Part shown: piece after piece, positions 7,403-15,391 of the stretch | Layout: each line of letters begins with the position of its first letter | How positions within the stretch are numbered: the stretch's first letter is position 1 | NCBI GenBank assembly: GCA_027578815.1 | Contig: JANBTH010000516.1 | Location: 1 to 15,642 of the forward strand | DNA length: 15,642 nucleotides | Direction: 5' to 3' | Origin: Coemansia sp. RSA 1804 | Lineage: Eukaryota > Kickxellomycota > Kickxellomycetes > Kickxellales > Kickxellaceae | Notes under the pieces: model-generated | Seen by the model: the letters and a program-made list of their open reading frames with translations, nothing else | Database searches by the model: none | What the model was told of the DNA's origin: nothing | Translations under genes and position numbers: made by a program

Positions 7403-9205
7403 ATGCCCGCAAGCTCACGAAGCATCGATGACGAGTATGGGAAGCTGTTCGAGCACCAGGTTCAGATGTCCAGACTCCCGGTGCCCGAGCTCAGCGTCAC
7501 GCTTGCCAAATATGCAGAGTCGCTCGAGCCTCTTCTCTCCGCAGACAGGCTCGCACACAGCAAGCGCGTGATCGAGGAGTTTGGCAGATCAGATCTGGCA
7601 AAGGAGCTCCAGTGCCGACTCGAGGCACGCGCAAACGACCCCAGCATCCCGAACTGGCTGGAGGAGTGGTGGAACAATCTGAGCTACATGGGGTACCGGG
7701 ATCCGCTGATTCCCTACGTCAGCTACCACTACTCGTTCAACGACGACCCCGGGTGCGTGAGGCCCAACCAGCGTGCGGCAAAGATAATCTGTGCAGCCAT
7801 CTCGTTCCGCAGAATGCTAGTTGATGGCAGTCTGGAGCCAGAGATGGCCAAGGACAAGCCGCTGTGCAGCCATAGCTACAAGTTCATGTTCAACGCCTGC
7901 CGCATTCCAGACAAGCCCTCCGACTACTGCCGCATCGTGCAATACAGCGGCAACGAGACCGTGGTGGTTGCGCGCAACGGACAGTTCTTCTCCTTTGCGT
8001 TTAGTCACGACGGCGTGTCTTTGAGCATGGCTGAGATAGAAGCAACCCTGGATCGGATTGTTGCTGCTGCTGACAGTAACTCTGCTGTCCCGGTAGGGAT
8101 TCTGACTGCTGACGATCGGGATTCGTGGGCTGACAATCGGAAGGCTCTTCTCCAGGCGTCTTCAGTTAACGCAGTGACGCTTGACGCCATTGAATCGTCA
8201 GCGTTCCTTCTTTCGTTGGAGAAGAGTTCACCGGTGACCCGCGAGGAACTCAGTCGTGCCATCTGGCATGGTGACGGTCGCAGTCGCTGGGCTGACAAGC
8301 CGTGTCAGTTTGTTGTTACCGACAATGCGCGGGCGGGCTTCTGCGGCGAGCACTCGATGATGGATGGGACGCCGACATTGCGGCTTGTTGAGTATGTTAT
8401 TCGCTACAAGCACAATAAACAGGAGAAGGCTGGATCGAGTGCCGTGTGTGCAGCGGCTTTTGTGCCTCTTCCGTTTGTCACATCCCCAGCAGTTGCAAAT
8501 GCTGTAAAGAAGGCCAAGTCTGTATTCAATGTCGGCGTGTCCAAGCAACACCTCAACGTGCTGAACTTTGCAGCGTACGGCAAGGAGCAGATCAAACGCC
8601 TCGGATGCTCGCCTGATGCGTTTATTCAGATGGTGATCCAGCTCGCTTACACCAGACTCCATGGTGCTGCCAGGCCGACCTACGAGTCCAGTATGACCCG
8701 CACATTCCTGCATGGCCGCACGGAGACGTGTCGGTCTGTCACCAATGAGAGCACAGCGTGGTGTCGCGCATTGGCAGATTCCAGCACAACCACACATGAA
8801 CGGATCCGGCTCTTCCGTCTGGCCCTGGAAAAGCACACCAGACTCACGCGCGAGGCTGTTGCAGGATGTGGCGTCGACAGGCATCTGCTTGGCCTGCGCA
8901 TGGTTCTGCGGCCGGGCGAGCAGAAGCCCGAGATGTTTGAAGACCCGGCGTACAGCTACTCGTCGCACTGGTATCTATCGACATCGCAGATATCGAGCGA
9001 GAACTTCACCAGCTACGGATGGAGCGAGGTGACGCCAAAGGGCTACGGTATCGCCTACAACATCCGCAAGGACAGCCTTATTATACACACCACGTGCATC
9101 CGCAGCAGCTATGGCCTCGATTCGGACTGCTTTGCACAGGCCTTTGAGACTGCCGCAATCGATGTGCGCAACATGCTTCTTAGCGAAACGAAAGAAAAAC
9201 AATAA
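7403..9205 (+). CDS. Carnitine O-acetyltransferase, tandem paralogue (cytosolic form as read from this ATG)
   Basis: 600 residues from ATG 7403, or 643 if the predicted exon 6813-6869 is spliced to 7331. Reaction as for the upstream paralogue. Seen: N-terminal signature RLPVPELSVTLAKY near residue 24; RWADKPCQFVVTDN before catalytic His317 in GEHSMMDGTPT; HGRTETCRS at 437-445; STSQ at 526-529, then VTPKGYGIAY. All catalytic motifs are intact and the two paralogues align end to end. Unlike its neighbour it ends SETKEKQ, with no PTS1, and reading through the stop gives no PTS1 either. From ATG 7403 alone there is no presequence, so the product would be cytosolic, like the FacC or YAT type. With the upstream exon it would go to mitochondria. 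The frame is open but has no ATG between the stop at 7328 and 7403. Third-position GC falls in the middle third of the gene. Confidence 0.93.
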   Translation: MPASSRSIDDEYGKLFEHQVQMSRLPVPELSVTLAKYAESLEPLLSADRLAHSKRVIEEFGRSDLAKELQCRLEARANDPSIPNWLEEWWNNLSYMGYRDPLIPYVSYHYSFNDDPGCVRPNQRAAKIICAAISFRRMLVDGSLEPEMAKDKPLCSHSYKFMFNACRIPDKPSDYCRIVQYSGNETVVVARNGQFFSFAFSHDGVSLSMAEIEATLDRIVAAADSNSAVPVGILTADDRDSWADNRKALLQASSVNAVTLDAIESSAFLLSLEKSSPVTREELSRAIWHGDGRSRWADKPCQFVVTDNARAGFCGEHSMMDGTPTLRLVEYVIRYKHNKQEKAGSSAVCAAAFVPLPFVTSPAVANAVKKAKSVFNVGVSKQHLNVLNFAAYGKEQIKRLGCSPDAFIQMVIQLAYTRLHGAARPTYESSMTRTFLHGRTETCRSVTNESTAWCRALADSSTTTHERIRLFRLALEKHTRLTREAVAGCGVDRHLLGLRMVLRPGEQKPEMFEDPAYSYSSHWYLSTSQISSENFTSYGWSEVTPKGYGIAYNIRKDSLIIHTTCIRSSYGLDSDCFAQAFETAAIDVRNMLLSETKEKQ

Positions 9206-10935
9206 ACTAGATTTGTAGTCATATAATAATCACTTGAGTCCATGAATAACAACCCGAATACAGCCATCGACTGTGATGTGGATCATCTATCTGCGTTCCA
9301 TAGGCCTTGTCAAGTGTTGCTGTTGTGCAGGTTATACTATGTCCATGGATGGTGATGGGCTCTCATTGTAGGCCATGGAAATGACGTCTTTCTTTCATGT
9401 ATTCGATTATGTTTTCCGCAACTGCAAACAATTGACTCAACACATGCGGCTTCTATATCCGAAATGCCTGCAATTCTGTTGTTGTTGTTTTTTCGACACT
9501 TTGCTCACAGCAAATGACAAGCCAGGAAGTAGTGTTTAAAATCAATAAAAATGACGGAATAACAATATATGGATATGTCGTTGGCAATATGGCATGATAC
9601 TGGAGCTGTTGAACTGCTTCTGGCGCGATTGTCGGATTTGCCAGTCCTTCATACAACATTGCTTGTTGCTTAGAGTGTGCTGGTGTCGGAAATGAAACAA
9701 AGCTGAGCATACGCTGCCTATTTATTGGGAGTTTTTTCTCCCATCGAAATATCCTGTTTACGCCTTTAAACACGGCCTGAACTTTCGAATACATACAAAA
9801 TGAAGCAGCCGATTTTTGCCTTCTGCGATGGCACATCACTTCAGGCTGGCTTTTTAAGCATCAACCACTAGCAACCATCGTTTATTCATTCGTTCATTCA
9901 TTCTACTGTTTTCAATCGGTCTTGAGAAAGATCCCCCACTCACCACCAAGACCATCAAGAAGAAAGTATTACAAAATTCCGGATTTGCTGAAACAAAAAA
10001 AGAGACCGCATATGCAGATTGGTCCAATTACATCATAGGCATGCGGTTGTATTCCAGTCAGAAGGCTTCACAGGAAACGAGAGCAATGCAAGAACGAAGA
10101 TCCCCATTTTCCTGTTGCCAGCCTTTAGGTTGCGATTAAGTTGTCAGGAAAGGCAGCCTGGGCGTTTCTTTGCATATCTTTATTTACAAATTTCGAGAAA
10201 GAAAAAATGATATTCCGAACATGGTCGTGAAAACGTACGATAGCCCCTCAGCGAGTGCAATTGCGCATCTGTGGGCTTTTTGTTCTTTGTAAGTTAGAGT
10301 TTGAAAGTAGCAGACTGGCGCTTTGAAAGAGATGGGGAGGGGGAGCAAATGTTACTTGCCAAGCTGTAAAAGAAAAGAGAGAAAAACAGTTAGCAAACCT
10401 TGTCAGGGACCAAAACAGGACATACCAGAAGAATATGATCGGGTTTCTCTTTTCAGGTTTTTGTTTTTTTCTCCTGCTGTTCCTTGGTTTCTCTTCATAT
10501 ATATCCTCTAATCTTAGAACCACCCTCTTGCTTTATTCGACGCATCTCCCCTTCTCTTGTTTTCTACTTGGGTCTACTTTCCTCACCTTATATCTTACGC
10601 CCTTTATACCTCCCTTTACTCTGTCTCTCTAAAGCGTTCTGTCTTAATAATATCTAGTTGCGCTGGAACGCATACTATTTGCATTTTAAGCACAACATTT
10701 TCGCTTTTGTTTGCGTATTCTTTCCAGCCTCTTACCCTTCTCCTCCCCTTGCGTCTACTCCGTATTTCTCTAGCGTAGCTGCTGTCTGTATAGCCTGCAC
10801 TGCTTGCTGTACAGTAGCTCTCAAGCTCTCCCTAACCTCACCTGCTATCACGTTCCTCCAACCCTTACTACATCCTCTCCTTTTTCGCCGCTTTTAATTG
10901 ACATTTCACCTGTATTCCTCCCCTTCCTCGCACTA
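9206..10935. other. Long intergenic region before the first tyrosinase gene
   Basis: 1.73 kb with no gene I can support. It should hold the 3' end of the second acetyltransferase and the promoter and leader of the first tyrosinase. A minus-strand open frame of 128 codons (9453-9839) has no recognisable domain. Bases about 10440-10930 are strongly pyrimidine-rich on the plus strand, with a TATATAT at 10498-10504. A short ATTC repeat lies at 9884-9903. No tRNA is seen. Confidence 0.5.
9884..9903. repeat. Short ATTC tetranucleotide repeat
   Basis: Five 4-bp units, ATTC ATTC GTTC ATTC ATTC, one with a mismatch. A small microsatellite in non-coding DNA with no evident role. Confidence 0.6.
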
Positions 10936-12210
10936 ATGAAACTGATTACACTTGTTCTTGGGCTTGTGCTTGCCAGCGCCCAGCAGGCGGCTGGTCTGAC
11001 CCCGCCTGCAAACGCAGCACCCTATACAGCCTGCTCTGAAGTCATTGTGCGCAAAGAAGTGCGCACGCTCTCTTCGGCGGAGTGGGAGGCGTACAAGAGC
11101 GCTGTGAACAAGTCGCAGAAGGACAAATGGGTCGACTGGTTCGGCTATCTCCACACGATGGTTGCAACCACAGCCCATGGAAACTCCAATTTTTTCCCGT
11201 TCCATCGCAAGTTTACGCGCGACTATGAGAACATTCTGAGGAGATACGACTCCTCGGTGGCCATTCCATACTGGAACGAGCCCATCGACTACCAGAGCCC
11301 GTCGACGAGCACAGCCTTGGGATCGAACTATCTGGGTGGCAATGGCGACTCTAATACACAGTGCGTGACCGATGGCATTGCTGCCAACTGGCAGCTCGTG
11401 TATCCGGACCCACACTGCTTCCAGCGCCAGTTCACCGGTGATGGTAACATCCCGTCGTGGTATTCGCCAGAGTTTATCACCAGCGCCATACAAGTGTCGA
11501 AGACCTACTCGGATATCCGTGCATCGATTGAAAACAGCATCCACGGAATCATCCACTTGAGCATGGGCGGCGACATGAACACGATGTACTCGCCAATGGA
11601 TCCCGTCTTTTGGCTGCACCACTCGAACTGCGACCGCTACTGGGCACAGTGGCAGGCGATCAGCCCCGACGACCGCACATACATGTATGACGGCACCGAT
11701 ACAAGCGGAAAAACAGTCAGTCTGGATGACAATGTTCTGCTCTCGGATGCGCCTGTGGTGTCTGTGATGCGTCTTGGATACGGCGACATGTGCTACACCT
11801 ACGACACCATCAAAGACGCCAACGGCGATGCCAACGCTCTTTCCAAGCGCCAAAAGTGCATCAGGCGGCCAAGCGCACAGACGCAGGCCGTGAAGGAGCT
11901 GCCTCCAGATTTGCTTAAGGAGTACTACCCCTCGTTTGCCAGCGGTTCAAACAACCTTCTTGAGAGCGAAATGTCGTCGATTCTTCCTGGGCAGCCGATG
12001 GCGGCCGACACCGTTGCCGCCGCTGCCTTTGTTGCGCCAAAGCCCGACGAGAGCAAGCGCGGAAAGATGCCTATGTTCTCGACGCTCACTGACAAGTGGC
12101 TTAATATGATGCATTACAATTCCACCGAGGTCAAGGCTGTTGAGCAGCGTGCGCGTCAAATGGTTGAGGCACTCAACAAGGCTGGGTATCTGTCGCCGTA
12201 TGCTGTTTAG
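10936..12210 (+). CDS. Secreted tyrosinase-family type-3 copper oxidase (first of a tandem pair)
   Basis: 424 residues, single exon. The family oxidises phenols or catechols to quinones with O2. Start: the first ATG in frame, followed at once by a signal peptide (MKLITLVLGLVLASA, likely cut near 15-20). CuA ligands are His73, His81 and His90, with the signature H81-x4-FFPFHR-x2-T-x3-E98. CuB ligands are His203 and His207 (HGIIH) and His229 in DPVFWLHHSNCD. Glu199 sits four residues before the first CuB His, the plant-enzyme water-keeper position. Gly204 follows that His where many tyrosinases have Asn. No Cys lies two residues before His81, so the Cys-His thioether of many fungal tyrosinases is absent. 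Cys143 and Cys161 are shared with the paralogue. The tyrosine motif Y287-x-Y289 ends the core. A C-terminal region of about 135 residues follows, with Lys304-Arg305 as a possible Kex2-type site. No GPI or membrane segment is seen. Confidence 0.93.
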   Translation: MKLITLVLGLVLASAQQAAGLTPPANAAPYTACSEVIVRKEVRTLSSAEWEAYKSAVNKSQKDKWVDWFGYLHTMVATTAHGNSNFFPFHRKFTRDYENILRRYDSSVAIPYWNEPIDYQSPSTSTALGSNYLGGNGDSNTQCVTDGIAANWQLVYPDPHCFQRQFTGDGNIPSWYSPEFITSAIQVSKTYSDIRASIENSIHGIIHLSMGGDMNTMYSPMDPVFWLHHSNCDRYWAQWQAISPDDRTYMYDGTDTSGKTVSLDDNVLLSDAPVVSVMRLGYGDMCYTYDTIKDANGDANALSKRQKCIRRPSAQTQAVKELPPDLLKEYYPSFASGSNNLLESEMSSILPGQPMAADTVAAAAFVAPKPDESKRGKMPMFSTLTDKWLNMMHYNSTEVKAVEQRARQMVEALNKAGYLSPYAV

Positions 12211-12365
12211 AAAAGGGGTGAGTTTAAATGGCCTGGAAGATGGAAGAGAGATTTGGAGGATCTGGTATCTACTTGCTTTGGCTTCTTTACCCGACCCTAG
12301 CTGATTTTCTCTGTTGGATGCCATCCTTTTCTTTTCCTTTCCTTTCTTTTTGGCGATACAAGACT

Positions 12366-12371
12366 AATAAA
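12366..12371 (+). terminator. Probable poly(A) signal of the first tyrosinase gene
   Basis: AATAAA, 156 nt after the stop codon, in an AT-rich stretch following a T/C-rich segment. Suits a fungal 3'-end signal. Confidence 0.45.
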
Positions 12372-12566
12372 ATACATCTCGTACGACTTTATAATAACAG
12401 TTTGTGCTAAATCGTGCTTTGGTCTTTAATAGAATGTTCTTTTCTGTGGTCCCTGCATTTGCAAAATTCTCAGGAAATTTTAGAGAGCACAGTGTGCCAT
12501 TGCATTGAGCAAGCAGCGGAGGTTATCAATCTTTGAGCATTGCGCGTTAGCCCTGCTTGCAATGGC

Positions 12567-12573
12567 AGACTGG

Positions 12574-12613
<40 letters not shown>

Positions 12614-12615
12614 GG
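12567..12615. repeat. 7-bp tandem repeat (minisatellite), unit AAACTGG
   Basis: Seven consecutive 7-bp units. The last five (12581-12615) are perfect AAACTGG; the first two (AGACTGG at 12567 and GAACTGG at 12574) each differ by one base. It lies in non-coding DNA between the two tyrosinase genes. The 7-bp period keeps several frames open through it, producing artefactual repetitive open frames on both strands. Confidence 0.95.
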
Positions 12616-13604
12616 AGTAGAATGTTCTGTAGAAAAGAGATGTTTTTGGCTGCAATATGCACATGCTACGCTGCTAACACATGGAGAATATGTATGTCTT
12701 GTCGTTAGTGTTCCCAGTGCACGCCATGTGCTGCAATTTAACGACAAGAGTGTCCAGACAATTCTGTATGCCTAGCGGGCCATGCAACAAACGGCAAGGC
12801 ACACGTGCCTCGTGTATTGTAACGCATAGCAGCATGGATAATCTGGTAGAGGCCGGCGTCTTTCACACCAGAAAACAACATCGACCAGTCTTGGTCTTGC
12901 TTCTTTGTTGCTCAGCATCCCATCTCCAACCTGAAAAAGGAGATGTTGCCGTGTGGCTTGTCCTGCAGGGTGCTTGAGCTTTTACCCACATGTGGATATC
13001 TATAACAATAATGAGATAATATAGAATACCCCCTCTTTTTCTATACTTCCCCACATTCCAATTTAAAGCCATATGGTGCATTATAAATGCACTTGCACCT
13101 TCTCCTCTCCACTCATGACTAGAATGCTTCAGCCTTTTTCCTATTCAAAAGCTGCAGCGCGCATTATCTAGATATTGCGTTTGCGGCTGTTTGCTTTTAC
13201 CCTTTTTTGCTGTATTGATTCTTGACTTTCAATTCCTACTCTTCTCCGCATGTTTTGAACAAGCATGCCTGTTCTAAGAAGGAACGGGTGCTAGGCGGTT
13301 TAACAAGCCAGAAACAGCATTGAGAAAATCAAATGGCAATATTTATTCCATGGACATCTTGCCAAGGTTGCAAGCAAACTCGCGTTTCCTTTTCCCCCTT
13401 TCGTCTATAATATCTTTAAATTTCCTTTTTGTTTCTCCAAAGCCCTCTCTCTAGCTCTCTACATTTGAAGGATTTCTTATGCCGCTTTATTGGCGCACAC
13501 ACAGTCGATTGTTGCCTTGAAATATAGAACAGAAAGCTGCAAAGAGAAAAAAGCGCCTACATTTACAATCACAATCCACATCGACACAACAAATATACAA
13601 GGAT

Positions 13605-14777
13605 ATGCTTGGATACATCTGCATCGCAGTGGTAGTGGCGGCAGCGACTGTTAGCTCGGCAGCGGCAAAGTCAGTGTTTCCGATGCCGCAGCTGACATCG
13701 GGATGCTCAACCACAGCAGTGCGGCGCGACATAACGACGCTTGCGCCGGCGGAGCTGCAGCGCTTCATCCATGTGGTGCACGAGATGCATCGACGTGGGT
13801 GGATGGACGGATTCGGCAGCATGCACGACCACATCTCACATCAAGTGCATGGAAATGACCAATTCTTTGCGTGGCACCGACGGTTCCTACGACACTTTGA
13901 GGTGCTGATGCAAGAGATCGATCCAGATGTGGTGCTGCCGTACTGGAACTGGGCCACGTACTGGCAGAACCCGCTGGCAGATCCGGTGCTGGGCGCATCG
14001 TACTTTGGCGGCAACGGACGCGCAGGCGATAGCTGCGTTGTTGACGGCGCAATGGCACGCTGGGGCCGCAACTATCCGACGCGCAGCTGCCTGACGCGCA
14101 AGTACCGCTATGGCACATCGACCGGATCGTTCTGGCCGATGCGTGCTGTGCGCGACGTCATGAACACGTCAAAGTCGCACGCGCAGTTCCGGTCGCGTAT
14201 CGAGAACGGCGCGCATGGAATCGTGCATCTGGGGCTGGGCGGCGACTTTGAGACCATGTGGGCGCCCGTTGATGTCCTGTTCTTCCTCCACCACGCAACC
14301 ATCGACAAGGTCTGGGCCGAGTGGCAGTCGCGCGACCAGCAGCGTTTCCACGAGGTTGACGGCTTCGACTCGGCACGCCAACCAGTGACAGCCAAATCCA
14401 TCATGCCGTTCTATGGCGAAGAGGTTGGAACCACGCTATTAACAAGCGGTCCCGGATACTGCTATGTCTACGATGACGTCCCAAGCCCGCCCGCCTTCTT
14501 CAAGACCATGCGGAGACGCGGCGTCCAGCCTGCCTTCTACGCACCGCCCGACCAGGCTGCCGCAGCTGCAGCCCCCGACAGCGACTACGGCGCATTTGGT
14601 CGCCTTGCAAACGTATCTGCTCCTGTTGCCGACTTTGCGCCGCCGCAGCCCATGGATCCGTCCTGGCTCAGATCCATGAACTACGACCTCAAGGAGGCTG
14701 CGCGCATGCAGCGTCTGGTCAGCAGCGTCGTTGCGCAGATCAACGCCGAGCGCAAGGAAACACCAAAATCCACGTAG
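13605..14777 (+). CDS. Secreted tyrosinase-family type-3 copper oxidase (second of a tandem pair)
   Basis: 390 residues, single exon. A signal peptide of about 21 residues (MLGYICIAVVVAAATVSSAAA) precedes the mature chain. CuA ligands are His74, His82 and His91, with H82-x4-FFAWHR-x2-L-x3-E99. CuB ligands are His204 and His208 (HGIVH) and His230 in FFLHHATID. Glu200 is at the water-keeper position and Gly205 follows the first CuB His, as in the neighbour. The usual DPxF before the last ligand reads D223-V224-L225-F226, losing the Pro. There is no Cys two residues before His82. Cys34, Cys144 and Cys162 match the paralogue's cysteines within one residue. The tyrosine motif Y287-x-Y289 ends the core. 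A Pro/Ala-rich linker then leads to a C-terminal segment, WLRSMNYD from 354, shared with the neighbour. Matching spacing of all ligands indicates an old tandem duplication. The substrate is unknown; melanin or wall phenolics are possible. Confidence 0.93.
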   Translation: MLGYICIAVVVAAATVSSAAAKSVFPMPQLTSGCSTTAVRRDITTLAPAELQRFIHVVHEMHRRGWMDGFGSMHDHISHQVHGNDQFFAWHRRFLRHFEVLMQEIDPDVVLPYWNWATYWQNPLADPVLGASYFGGNGRAGDSCVVDGAMARWGRNYPTRSCLTRKYRYGTSTGSFWPMRAVRDVMNTSKSHAQFRSRIENGAHGIVHLGLGGDFETMWAPVDVLFFLHHATIDKVWAEWQSRDQQRFHEVDGFDSARQPVTAKSIMPFYGEEVGTTLLTSGPGYCYVYDDVPSPPAFFKTMRRRGVQPAFYAPPDQAAAAAAPDSDYGAFGRLANVSAPVADFAPPQPMDPSWLRSMNYDLKEAARMQRLVSSVVAQINAERKETPKST

Positions 14778-15391
14778 ATTCTACCACATCCTTATCCTTT
14801 CTCTCTAATGTCTTTTTGTCACTGCCATCAACATAAACATTAAAATTACTGTCCACCACTCTTTCTGGAAAACAGAAGCTGTGGATGCTTGCCTTTTGGC
14901 TCCTTCCCTTTCTCCCTTCACATCAGATTAGAGAACGTCCCCAGATTAGCACCCTGGATCAGCTTGGCCATTTATATCAGCGCGTTCGTTGCACCACGCG
15001 TTTGTGTGGAAGAAAAAGCGTCTGGCTTTGCTCAACATTGTCTATTTATTTGTTTTATGTCGTTTTATTTTCTCCTTACTTCCAGAGAACTTTTCTCACT
15101 TGCAACCTCTTCATTTACGTTGTCGGAAATCGAAACATTTCCTTATTCAGTCTATTTCGGCATCAGATTCTCCTTCTAGACGCCTTCAGAAAGGCCAACA
15201 GCGCACCACTAGTTTTCTTTATTTCTCCTTTGCACCGTCCACAACAGCAATACCTCTAGACGCTCCATAGAACAGACCAGGTCCTATATAACCATATAAA
15301 AGTTGTTATATTCCGTTCACGCTCTCTCGTTCTGATTTGTAATTCCTCTCCATTTGTCCGTTACTTGTCTGCCATCTGCACCGGCGATTCC
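14778..15391. other. Intergenic region and promoter of the right-edge gene
   Basis: 614 bases, T/C-rich, with no coding character in its short open frames. It holds the 3' end of the second tyrosinase gene (no exact AATAAA seen) and, near its right end, paired TATA-like elements ahead of the next start codon. Confidence 0.5.
15285..15302 (+). promoter_or_regulatory. TATA boxes upstream of the right-edge gene
   Basis: TATATAA at 15285-15291 and TATAAAAG at 15295-15302, 90-107 nt before ATG 15392. The second matches exactly the octamer ahead of the first carnitine acetyltransferase. The intervening leader is pyrimidine-rich without an ATG. Confidence 0.5.

Larger units (their letters stand above)
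12211..13604. other. Intergenic region between the two tyrosinase genes
   Basis: 1.4 kb without a supportable gene. It has a likely poly(A) signal at 12366-12371, a 7-bp minisatellite at 12567-12615, an E-box type CACGTG at 12802-12807 and a perfect 10-bp palindrome CCACATGTGG at 12986-12995. The last 200 bases are T/C-rich and should contain the promoter of the second tyrosinase; I see only a TATAAT-like element near 13406 and no strong TATAAA box. Confidence 0.5.

Noticed and set aside
9203..9226. Stop-codon readthrough adding a peroxisomal signal to the second acetyltransferase
   Set aside because: Some fungal enzymes gain a PTS1 this way, but the extension after TAA is six residues ending Val-Ile, not a PTS1. 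The first gene's extension also gives none.
9453..9839. Minus-strand open frame of 128 codons in the long spacer
   Set aside because: No signal peptide, domain or gene-like codon use, and the composition matches the AT-rich surroundings. A lineage-specific small gene cannot be excluded but is not supported.
10289..10456. Possible 5' UTR intron: GTAAGT at 10289 and TCTCTTTTCAG ending at 10456
   Set aside because: Good splice-site matches, but the nearest TATA-like box (10498) is downstream and no exon with coding or other support flanks it. The pyrimidine-rich region gives chance acceptors.
10804..10935. Longer N-terminus of the first tyrosinase (44 more codons)
   Set aside because: It would begin at TTG and lies in the pyrimidine-rich leader. 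ATG 10936 is the first ATG and starts directly with a signal peptide.
10933..11853. Long minus-strand open frame (306 codons) opposite the first tyrosinase
   Set aside because: It overlaps a gene with all copper ligands intact, and its predicted protein has no domain. It is a by-product of C/G-ending codons on the coding strand.
12470..12775. Several overlapping repetitive open frames (WKLETGN and FQFPVSS repeats)
   Set aside because: They arise from the 7-bp tandem repeat, which stays open in several frames on both strands; no start, domain or flanking coding sequence supports them.
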